A stretch of DNA of 64,000 nucleotides from the NCBI GenBank assembly GCA_037043015.1, contig CM073326.1, positions 372,001-436,000 of the forward strand, in the 5' to 3' direction. The translations under genes and the position numbers were made by a program. The DNA comes from Bryum argenteum (Eukaryota > Streptophyta > Bryopsida > Bryales > Bryaceae). Numbering within the stretch: position 1 is the stretch's first letter; every line of letters begins with the position of its first letter. The notes beneath the pieces are model-generated. The model ran no database searches, had not been told where the DNA came from, and saw only the letters and a list, made by a program, of their open reading frames with translations. Shown piece after piece: positions 34,210-44,313 of the stretch.

Positions 34210-34930
34210 AGCTAAACTAAATATCCTACGAAGACAAGCATTAAGTGCAAAATATTTCCAAGGCACTAAACCTCCTCGGGTATTTCAAAAGGTGATCAAG
34301 TACTATGGTGCCCAAGAGACCCAAAAATCGGGAAAGCCAAATTCGGGACAATTTGGCATGGACCCTACAGTGCGATTAGTGTTACCCAATAACACAAGAC
34401 TTTTGGTAAATAATGACAACTACGACGCCTGTGCCACCATAGTTAACGCGGCAAAATTAAAGAAATATCATTCCAATACTACGAATCACCACCAACCATA
34501 AGTCCGGGACAATTACAAAATTTACTTGTCCTCGGAAGCACAGAACAAACACCAACACAAGACCTCAAAAGCGTCGCAGGGCCACCGAAAACATGGATAT
34601 CACGGATGGCAAGGATAGCGGGAGGCAAATACCCCAATATTACATGTGAGTCACATACAAGTGGCCTACATAAACGACCAAGACCATCGATGCCGTCATG
34701 CACGATTAGACACCGCAGACCTTCAAATGGAAAATAAGGCGGACCCCATCGTCACCTACACAGTCATCATGGATATCAAAGGAGCCACTACAACCGCCAA
34801 AAACGGCTCTTAACCGATGGCCACCGACAAAGACTTACTCCCACTCCGCCGACATTAACTCCCACCACCGCGGAAGCCACAGATCGCTCAAAATCGGCAC
34901 CCGCGCCCTCACTCTCTCTCTCTTTTTTAC
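34210..34930. other. Decayed integrase C-terminus and spacer
   Basis: Fragments of the integrase tail (KYFQGTKPPRVFQKGDQV, LWCPRDP) are visible in changing frames up to about 34320. Beyond that no frame is convincing. A pyrimidine-rich TCTCTCTCTC tract near 34911-34925 precedes the extra ORF region. Confidence 0.45.
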
Positions 34931-34979
34931 ACTACCGCGTGCGCCTCGCTGCTCACTCTCGCTCACGCGCCGCCATCCC

Positions 34980-36740
34980 TTGTCCCCGCGGCCAATTGCT
35001 CCGATTTTCTTGCGTGACCTCTCGGTCACACCATCCACGGTTTCCATGGCGCCGCAACCTCACTCCACGGCCGGCCGGAGAGGCTCCCTTTTTCATGCCG
35101 AAGCGGCTCCCGGATCGCGCGCAGCAGAATCGATGGAGTTTGGACACAAAACACGGGGTTGCATCGTTTTTGGGAAGATATGAAAACCTGGAGGCTCAAC
35201 ATCAACCACTGCAAGCAATTTGTTGAGACAATGGCGCCTCAGAGCTGTGGAGGCACTTACCCCACCGGTACCGTAGATGGCGTGCAGGTGCAATTTTCCG
35301 CGGCTTACCTGTATCATCAGTATGGGTGGGACGGCACGGGGCTCACACAATGGACAGAGAATTGCGGATTCCCAAGGCCGGACATCGCGCAGAGGTTGCC
35401 GGGGTTAGAGCAGAAGAACAAGGCAGGCTACGACACTTACACAGTCGGCGCAATGCTGAAGGAGCCATGGTTCGCTCGCATCCGCGGTATCATCAGCCAA
35501 ATCTATTGCAGGTGCAATGCGCAACAAAGATTTTACCAAAGACAATTAGAGTTGTTGTTTCCGGCGATCACGAGCCAAAGTAAATCGGGGATGCTTTGTT
35601 CAAGACCACCTGCGTGTTGAATTGCAAAATCACCGAGGTACACGGATTACTCAAGCCCCATTGGGCCTTTCCTCTCCACTTACATCCAAATTACCTACGG
35701 TACCACAAGGAGCACAACAGATTACCTCCCATGTCGAGCTTCGTGGAAATCCAAATCGGAAATTGCCATCGCCACCCAAGCCGGTCAAGGACGCCGCGGC
35801 ACCAAGCGCCAAAGAAAGGCCACGCACGGAGTACGAGGACACCGGAGTTGACACACACAGAGACATTGGCGGAGCGGCTCGACCGACAAGTGCGGCCATG
35901 GCCGCTGTGGGAATGTGGTGGTGCATTTACATTTACGATCGGAGGGACAAAGAGCGGCACCTAAGGGAGGAAAATGACCGATCTGGCGAGACCATGCGAT
36001 CTGCACACACAACAAGGCCAAAAAAGAACGATGAGTTAGGTCGGGCGATGCGAGAAGGTGGAGGATGCAAACCGCGCGGCCCGACTTTTTTCGAGTCAAC
36101 TAGCCGCAAAACAAATCGATCTACAGGAAGTGACTTCACAGCTTAACGGGGTCGCCAAGGAGAGGGACAACGCAAGGGAGCAGTTGGTGTCATTGACAGC
36201 ACAGAATGACGAACTTCGGCAACAATGCCGAAATCTGATAGACACCAATCCCTCCAATCCCGAGGCGCGAGTTTGGAGGAGCGACGTCAATCTTTAGCCA
36301 CCGGCCGAAAACTTTGAGGCAAACAAACAAGCTTGGGTCCATGATGCCGCAGCTGTCTTGGGCGAGATACTTTTCAAAGCCATTCGCCAAAATCCTCCAC
36401 AGACAGATGACATCGCGGTCGACATGGTGGCAGCTTGTATTGAGGAGACGCTCACCAAATTACAATTGAATGCCGATTACGATGTCGAGTGGCAAGAATC
36501 CAGCCACGAGGACGCCGGTTTCCCTCGGGCGCCCGCGGTTACCGAGGAAGAACAGCCACCACAATAGGTATCAGCCTCACGCAGTTCTCCTGAGTACATG
36601 CCCACAGGAGTCACAACCGAGGATAGCAAGGGGACGCAGGATCCGTATGAGAGCATCGACGAACCATTACAAGACAGGGTGCATATCCCCGACCACCTCA
36701 CCGACACGGAGCAGACGCCTCATCCGTCGCCCACGGCAAA
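34980..36740 (+). pseudogene. Extra ORF downstream of pol, broken
   Basis: Segments in several frames read as one decayed protein. 35159-35620 has WRLNINHCKQFVETMAP and SAAYLYHQYGWDGTGLTQW. 36058-36297 is a coiled coil with LQEVTSQLNGVAKERDNARE. 36358-36567 has DDIAVDMVAACIEETLTKLQ. A Pro/Ser-rich end runs to about 36740. Tat-group Gypsy elements often carry such an extra gene between integrase and the 3' LTR. Its general plan (globular N-terminus, coiled coil, Pro-rich part) recalls the gene at 932-3802, though I see no direct residue match. Function is unknown. Confidence 0.45.
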
Positions 36741-36744
36741 CCGA

Positions 36745-37262
36745 TGAACAATCGCAAACTCCAAATCGCCCGCCTTCACCGTCCACAACGCCCACGGCAC
36801 AGCCTTCCTCACCGGTAATCCCTAAAATCCCATTTGCCTCTCATAGACAGGCTTTAATACAGTTATCAGACGATAACACTTGGGATGTCGAACCTGCGGA
36901 TGACAGCGATGCCGATGAGGAATACCAAGACGCACATGATGAAGTATGTATACTTCAACAAACACCCCGACCTCGCACGGCGCCATGACCACACAAATGA
37001 GCGATGTCCAATGCCCGGTGTAATAAATTGCTCGGGAAAACGGTCCATGACATCCACGAGCACGCTAATACTATCCGAACCGACGCCATCGCACAGGGGG
37101 CATCGCCGCGGCCATCCGTTCAATGTATAACGACCGCCTCCGCCCGCCGACAACAAAGAAATGCCGGGGAATGACTCGTCCCGGCAGACGCCCGACCGAT
37201 CGACGCGTGCCAAACACTAAAGCAATCCGCGGACGGATTGCGCTCTCACGAGGAGGGCAAAA
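36745..37262. other. Untranslated 3' part and polypurine tract of the Tat-type element
   Basis: No convincing frame is seen. The purine-rich CGAGGAGGGCAAAA immediately before the 3' LTR at 37263 is the plus-strand primer site. Confidence 0.6.
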
Positions 37263-38049
37263 TGATACCGACGCGACGTCACGGGGTAACCGAGACCAAG
37301 CGGGAACCACAAAGAACATCGACCACCGCGGCACACTCAACGGAGGAGATAGCGGCCGAACTAGGAGATCAAGGCAACCGAGGCGCGGAAGACCGATGCC
37401 GACCACGCTAGCCGGGATAAGGGCACCGCCCATCTCATAGGAGTGCCGTAGTATTTAAAGTAGTAGAAAATAGGGAGAGGACTCTCTGTAGTCACCGTAG
37501 AAGCGAACCCTTGGTGGAAACATCACCCTCCATTGTATTACATTTGTTATCCGATGAATACAAAGGCCACCGAGCCTACACTCTCTCCCATTTCTCGTGT
37601 CTCCCTCTCACTCGGCATTTCACTTGTGCGGCTAACAATGACTCAGGGGACGCCATGAATGCCTAACGCCGTCCTCCTTCCCCAAACTTCTACACTCACA
37701 CCGAGGACACCGAGACCCCGCGGTAGTCCGTAAGTTCGGTTAGGTCTCCCGTGCTCGACATCCGAGCCTCGCAGCCATACCCACCACCCCCGCTCCATGT
37801 CCACTTTGTACTTCACCGTCCCGCTCGTAACCGAGAGGTTCCCCACGGTAACCGGTTCACCTTCTGCCAGCCTCCAAGGCAGCTAACAGTGCTGCCGTTG
37901 ACTTAGAAAGACTTCCTCACTCCTAGAAAGTCACCTCTGTGGCCATTCGCTTACCAAGTTTGCCCGGCCACCCATCTATTCACGTTCTTCTATCAACAGA
38001 CTCTCGATGAGCTCGTAAAGCATTCCATCCTCGGTAACCCAGGATAACA
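37263..38049 (+). repeat. 3' LTR of the Tat-type element
   Basis: Begins TGATACCGACGCGACGTC and ends GGATAACA, matching the LTR at 28643-29424 along its length. The target base string CCAGT follows directly. By eye, differences from the 5' LTR are dominated by one-base gains and losses next to C or CpG. Confidence 0.88.
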
Positions 38050-38590
38050 CCAGTATTGTTGGAGGAAGAGAGGAGAGCATCTTTTAGATCATCATGTGCA
38101 ACCTACTATCAAATTTGGAGGTGGAAACATTACAATTTTGAAATGTATGACTTGGAAGGAAGTTGGCAACCTTCATCTTATAGAAGGGAATATCGATAAG
38201 TTTATGTATCATAAAATTTTGGAGATGGAGCTCAGGAATACTATACACATGCATGATTTAGGAGAGGAGAATGTTATCTTTCATCACAACAATGATCCCA
38301 AACATAATCCTAAGTATGTTTCAGTTGTTAGCACATGAGTTTCAAGTAATTTGGCATCCGGCTCAGTCTCCTAACTTGAATCTTTTAGAACACCTTTAGA
38401 ATGAAGTAGATTGTTGTATGAGAATGTTTGAGAAGAAACCCACTAACAAGAAGGATTTGTGGGAGAAATTGCAAGAAATTTGATATAGCATTGAGATTGA
38501 TATTGGGAGGAAATTGATGCCTAACAGTGCTACAGGTGTTTATCGAGCAAGGTGGCTATACACAATGGTAGTCATTATGATTGTAAATTG
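38050..38590 (+). pseudogene. Tc1/mariner transposase, C-terminal part
   Basis: The frame resumes exactly after the retrotransposon with a YCWR-type word, then HHVQPTIKFGGG, MTWKEVGNLHLIEGN, and the catalytic-region motif VIFHHNNDPKH near 38280. Further on, SPNLNLLEHL-like and ARWLYTMV residues appear in shifted frames. Stops and shifts break the last 250 bases. Confidence 0.7.
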
Positions 38591-38720
38591 AAGTTTTTAG
38601 GTAGGCATCATGATTCTACATTTAAGTTTTTAGCTTCATTTTGTAACTCATAGCTTTGTTTACAATGTAAATGGATAATGACTTCACTTTTTGCATAAAG
38701 AATTGGACACCCACATCATG

Positions 38721-39738
38721 TGTTTTATTTTTTATTGATTTCTCGATTGACAATTTTTGTTATGAATATTATGCTACATCTTTGTTATAGCTATGTGATT
38801 GTATGTTTAAATTCTACAACTTGAATGTGAGTTATATAGGAAAACTAGCTCGTATTGTTCATGGAAGCGTTCTATCCAAACACTTGTCCTACCATTGTAT
38901 TTGATTCATGAGTGCGCTCGTTTGAAATTGTCATTTGGTGATAGTGTTAGGAGAATTGGAACGAAAGTTTTGTGTTTAAGTACTAATTAATAGAAAAACA
39001 TGGCCAACCAATATCTCGGTGAAATCAATTAACAAACCTGGAAACATATTGGAGAAATGCATGTGTGACCACATATGTGTGTTACATTGCATTTTGGAAG
39101 TCATTTATGCATGCTCCATGCCTTTTCACAACACTATAATAATCACGGTAGGTGGGGTTGGCCATTGCTCTCAATAAAGATGGCAACTAGTGTACGAAAA
39201 GGCTTATGCTACGAAGGGTATGTACAAACCTTGCGATAGTCTAAATACTTAATCACAACAATACACATATTTGTTTTCTGAAATATTTTAATATCTCACT
39301 TTATGATTGTCTTTTCTGATCATGGTAGTTTGTCACATGTATATGTACAATTTAGGACCTCAATTAAATAAAGAAGCATTTTTAGTTTCATTTCCACAAT
39401 ATTCAAAATATGATGAATATGTAGGTCTTTTGTAAGTGTGTGTTCCACGGGAGATTCATCTCCTCTCAAACTGAGCGGAGGTCTCATTAATCTTGTAAAA
39501 CAATTTGCTTGCATCTCTAACATGGATTGTAAATTAAATTAAATTCTCACATGAGGCTGCCATTTTCTGTGTCATTCTTTACAATTACCCATCAGTACGC
39601 TGCATTGCAATAATTCATGTTAGATATTGGTAGTCTTCCAGCTATTGAGGACTTGTACAAAATTCGTATCCTACTCCTGAGACTACTCAAAAACTCGGCC
39701 CACTCCCCTGAGATCCCACATTTCCATCGAGGCTACTG
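38721..39738. other. AT-rich intergenic, nothing recognised
   Basis: No supported frame or repeat is seen between the Tc1 right end and the MITE. Confidence 0.5.
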
Positions 39739-40252
39739 AACACCATATTCATTGAATTGGCAAATGGCCAATCTTGATGATATTGGCTCCCACACTATTC
39801 AAGTAAAGAGAGAAAATGAACTTAAATCACACTATTTGAGCCAATTTGGCCAAATAAAGTGGCCAATTTAATGAAGATGGTGGTGCTCGCACGCCTTTAC
39901 AAGCAGACATACATCCATGGTAGATTCATTCACTTTCTTTCTTGCTCATGCTTCGAATATAGCTTTTGTGAAGAGCAATCAGAGTAGTTTTTGCGCACGG
40001 GATCAATTACTCCATTTTGTTTTTTGTACCGCTTTAGTCATGGAAGGGAGCTTGTTTCCATCTTCAGCCACCTCGAGCAAAGGAGGGAATGAGACCTCAC
40101 CTGCAGCTATCCAACGCACATTAACGCCATATTCATTAAATTGGCCAAATCGGCTCGAGTAGTGTCAATGATTTCAGTTCATTTTCTCTCTTTATTTGAA
40201 TAGTGTGGCAGCCAATATCATCAAGATTGGACACTTCAATGAATATGGTGTT
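39739..40252. mobile_element. MITE-like element with TIRs of about 110 bp
   Basis: The left end (AACACCATATTCATTGAA) and right end (TTCAATGAATATGGTGTT) are inverted. The inverted match continues inward for about 110 bp (CAATCTTGATGATATTGGCT, CACACTATTCAA, AGAGAGAAAATGAACT). The interior (about 39870-40130) has no transposase. The superfamily and target duplication could not be settled. Confidence 0.75.
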
Positions 40253-40394
40253 ACATACGTTTCGAAACCCCTCTTCGGAAAAGTTTCAAAACGAGTCAAA
40301 ATGTTTTAAATTTTTTCGATAGGTTTTGAAACACACGATAATCACCTCAAATCAGTTTCCTCAGTATCTAGAACTTACACCGAATTCATGTCCT

Positions 40395-40445
40395 AAACCC
40401 TAAACCGAATTCATGTCCTAAACCCTAAACCCTAAACCCTTTCTC
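40395..40445. repeat. Interstitial telomere-type repeats
   Basis: Seven-base units CCCTAAA and close variants (CCTAAACCCTAAACC, interrupted by a GAATTCATGTC duplication) occur about six times. This is the plant telomere motif, and its short length suggests an internal scar and not a chromosome end. Confidence 0.7.
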
Positions 40446-40552
40446 GCAGTTGCGATTGAATTTGAATGAGGATGAAGAAGCATGATCGTTGCTTTTCAGA
40501 AAGAGCACACATTCTTTCTTGCTCATGTTTTGGATACAATTTTTCTAAGAGT

Positions 40553-40935
40553 AAGCATTAGCAAAATAATGAGCCCTCTATGAGCCCCTATGCAAATCCC
40601 TTTCAAAGGACCTCAATTAAGGTTTTAATTTGTACTTCAAATGGAATATGGAAAATTAATGCTTGACATCCTACTTTCCCTCACCCAAATCTTTAAGTGC
40701 AATGATGGATCACATTGGCATTTTCAACCTCCATTGGCCTTAAGTGACATTTAGCACTTGTAGGCCAATGGAGGGCTCACAAGCTTACATGCCTTCTGTG
40801 ACATTTAGCACTTGTACAACAAGAAAGTGATACAAGGTAGCGACACTTTACACACATGTACCTCTACTAGGCTTCATATAATTTTATCAATGAATGTCAA
40901 ATATCAAAGGGCGCTTGGAGGGCTCATTATTTTGC
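40553..40935. repeat. Dispersed repeat, copy 2
   Basis: Same orientation and order of blocks as 12846-13190 (GCAAAATAATGA, CAAATGGAATATGGAAAA, GACATCCTACTTTCCCTCAC, CAACCTCCATTGGCC), with an extra internal duplication around the GCCAATGGAGG words. No coding content is seen. Confidence 0.7.
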
Positions 40936-43844
40936 TACTGTATATGAATTTGTGCATCATATCCAAAGTGATAATTTTGTTCAAAGTTGCAAGAGACTAC
41001 CTGTAATAAAGAATAGGTTATGATTGTTTACATGATCATGTATAAAGTTACAGGAGATTTCCTATAATGAATAGTACGTCATGATTATTTTATGATTTAG
41101 TAATTGAGTATAATGTATTAGGTCTAGATTGGTTGTTTTAAAAGTAGTCATTGATTGCAATATCAAATGATAGTAGATCAACTTTGTTCATTTCACTTAT
41201 GAGTAAAATTATAACAAGACTATGAAAAGGTACTTTTTTCAAAGTTTGAGTCTCATATACTTCCTAAGTTATTCTATTTTATGCAAGATTTTCTATCGTT
41301 ACCATGCAAAGATCACTTTTATAAAACTTTTAACTACATTGTTAGAGTTGTATTTTTTTAGTTATCCAATAGTATAATTTAGTTATATGAGCTTATTTTT
41401 ATTTTCTCCTACTTAACAGTTTTATATGGTAATATTAAATTGGCTCACCATAAGAAACCACGACTTATAAATCATTATTTCCTTGTTCTGAAGTGATCCT
41501 TGTACAAGAAGGTGAAACAAATGTTAAATTATCATATTAATTCAAATGTTTTATATATTAAGTACAATACTTTAAATACATCAATTATTAACCAATAAGA
41601 TTCAAAATTTCAAATAGGTATGAGATTTTACTTTTTCTAGGTATTTGACCTCTAATAAAGAGTTTAAAGTAATCATAATTCAAAGACTTTAATTCTTAAA
41701 CACCATTTAGGTGATTGTATAAATTTAAATTTCTTTATTTTTATAAATCAAGTAAGTTTCTATGTCTATAACATCAGTTAATAGATGACACCAATATTTT
41801 AATTTTAACTCCAAAGCATCAAAACATCGAATGTTATTAGACAAATGAATTACTCACTTTGTTTACTCATAGATTCATAAATAAGAAAATTTGTGAAAAT
41901 TAAGTTTTCAATTTGAATACAATATTATCCACTCGGAATTTATAGACAACTTTACTACAAATGCTATTTCATTAGTGTTTGCAACTCCAATTACAAAAAT
42001 TGAAACTTAGGGACTTATAACTAAGAAAGTGTACAAAATTAGGGCATTCAATAAAAATTTAAAAATTTAATATCTAGCTAATATAGCAGACAAGTTTTGC
42101 AATGTCAAAAGCATGTATACAGATTTTAATAGGAAATGCGATAGCCACAACAAAAAATGGAAGATTAAATGCACTAAAAAGAATGAAACAAAAGTATTCA
42201 GTAATTAAAATTAGAATCCTTGTACTAGAGTTTTTTTATTCCGACGTACTTATAAACTTAAGACTTTTACCCTACTTGATCACTACATATTTATAACTTG
42301 AAATTGAAATCACCACATAAAAACCAAGTCAGAGGCTCAGAGCTAATCACATGAGAGTATCTCTATTGGACATTAACTTAGCAAAAATTATCATTTATTT
42401 ATGAATTGCTCCCTAGCTTGTAAACATGTTATAGTGATATGTCAATGTTTCATCAAGTTATGTATGAAATTTGTACAAGTGATAACAACATATAAAGACA
42501 TTTTTCAAAAAAGCCTTATGAACTAATTTTGAGAATAGATGGAACTTGTTTATTTCCTAATAATTTAATTTTATTCATTTGTCAAATTTGATTCTCATTA
42601 TTCAAAATTCAGTGGTTGTTAACTTTCAAAAAGGTATGAGGCACATGTCATGAAATTATAATATCTTTAAACATAAACCTTTTACTGTCAGTGTCCAGAT
42701 GTAAAAGTGATATAGCACAATGGCAGAACTATGGCAAGATGAAGACATGACTACTGCAAGTAGGACGAAGACGACAATGGCAGCACAAAGACGACAAGGA
42801 AAAACAACGACAGGGCACCACGACGCCGATAGGATCTATGGGCGATGACGATAGGGCACGACAACCACGATGCAATACAATTGCACGACGGTGACAAACC
42901 ACGACTTGTTAGTGCACAACGACGATATGGCAAGACAACTGCATGACCATAGTAAGAGAAGACTATAGCATAAATGACCATGACAATAAAATGATTCAAT
43001 GATAAAATTCAAGAGAATAATAAGATTAAAAATTTATTTCCTTTATGATGGTCTTAGACTATTAGTTTGTCAAAATTGAGTATCTAGTACTAGTCATAGA
43101 ATGATCATACTTGGGTACTTTTCAAAGGGTGTAAAATCTTCATATGTAAAACTAACCTTGCAGGATAAACTTCTTAGAAAACTTACAATCCCTCTGACAA
43201 ATAAAAAATGAAGAATTTTACGAAGCAGGTTGAAGTTGATTCATGAAAAGTATCATCAATTTTGAATATTATTAACTTAGCTATAATTTGATCAAACTAT
43301 TGTGTTGGCAGAAAAATATGAAAATTTTGGATGTTGCTTAGATGTGAGCCACGAGCCACGAGCCACGAGCAACGAGCGGGAACATGTGAGCGGCGAGCAA
43401 GAACATGTGAGCAACGAGCACGAACATGTGAGCAACGAGCACGAACATGTGAGCAAGTCACTGTTCACATGGAAAATTGTTCGTAAGTTCTCTTAAATTA
43501 GTGAGAAATGAACGACTTTGTAGAAATTGAAACAAGAAATTAGTCTGTGAGAAAGGGGGCCTATAAGCGTGGAATATTGAAATCCAATGGTAATAGGGTA
43601 TATAAATTGATAATTTAGGAGCCTTCAAAAACACACATATGAAAGCCACACGAAATAAAACGTACGAATAATAAAAAAGGACCACGAGAAATATCAAAGA
43701 GAAAAAATATTAATAAAAAAAAATAGAAACACACACATAAGATATGTGATAGAAAAATTTGGAATAAAAATTTGGAAACCAAAGATTATAGACAAATAGA
43801 AACAAAGGATACCAAACAGAGCGAATGGCAAGTCGAAGGAAAAA

Positions 43845-43884
<40 letters not shown>

Positions 43885-44300
43885 GAACGAAGACTTCCAG
43901 AAACAATAATAATGAAAAAATCCAAACTACGCAAATACAAGTAGAGAAATGGAGGACACATAGAGTATGGGGAAAAAAATGAAATAAGATACCCTTAAAA
44001 CAAATAAGTGCATAAAGGTGAATATGCTACACATAAGAGAATGGATGGATCTTCAAGAAACTAATGTGGTTATAGTATATCATATATAAGAAGCTCGGGG
44101 AATGACGATATATTGAAGATTTCATACATAGAGGCAGTTCCCAAGTACAGCAAATATATTAAAACCATATTAACACATAAGATGAAATACTTGCCAATTT
44201 TTGCAGTCATTAATTGAATTGAATAATAACCAAAATTGCTGCCCTCACTATACTGCTACTTTAAGGTCTATGAATATCAACTTGCAGAATAGGCTTGCAG
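40936..44300. other. AT-rich gene-free region with simple repeats
   Basis: No gene or element is recognised over 3.3 kb. Local features are an ACGACA/ACGATG-rich low-complexity patch at 42745-42960, a 21-bp tandem repeat at about 43350-43455 (units ending GAGCACGAACATGT), and an uninterrupted A run of about 33 bases near 43848-43880. Open frames across the A run are artefacts of composition. Confidence 0.6.
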
Positions 44301-44313
44301 TAGTTTGAAGGAT

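Larger units (their letters stand above)
28643..38049 (+). mobile_element. Ty3/Gypsy (Tat-type) LTR retrotransposon inserted in the Tc1 element
   Basis: LTRs lie at 28643-29424 and 37263-38049, both starting TG and ending CCTCGGTAACCCAGGATAACA-type sequence. A primer-binding site with TGGCGACCATGCTGGGGA follows the first LTR. A polypurine stretch (CGAGGAGGGCAAAA) precedes the second. Gene order is gag, protease, reverse transcriptase, RNase H, integrase, then an extra ORF region. The flanking bases are CCGAT on the left and CCAGT on the right. The interrupted Tc1 frame shows that CCAGT is the original target, so the left copy has changed. The LTRs differ by many single-base indels. Confidence 0.9.
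28075..38720 (+). mobile_element. Tc1/mariner element split by a Ty3/Gypsy insertion
   Basis: The left end (CATGATGTG...GGTGTCCAATTC, 28075-28110) and right end (GAATTGGACACCCACATCATG, about 38700-38720) are inverted repeats. The repeats continue inward with TTATGCA and ATTATCC words. The left copy has about nine extra bases. The transposase is split into 28215-28642 and 38050-38590. The intervening 9.4 kb is a nested LTR retrotransposon. The exact outer TA duplication is not clear, so ends are accurate to about ten bases. Confidence 0.75.

Noticed and set aside
35651-36139. Several minus-strand frames near 35.6-36.1 kb
   Set aside because: They are antisense to the decayed extra ORF of the Gypsy element and lack domains.
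43694-43961. Minus-strand frames rich in Phe
   Set aside because: They are the translation of a poly(A) run and its flanks, not membrane proteins.
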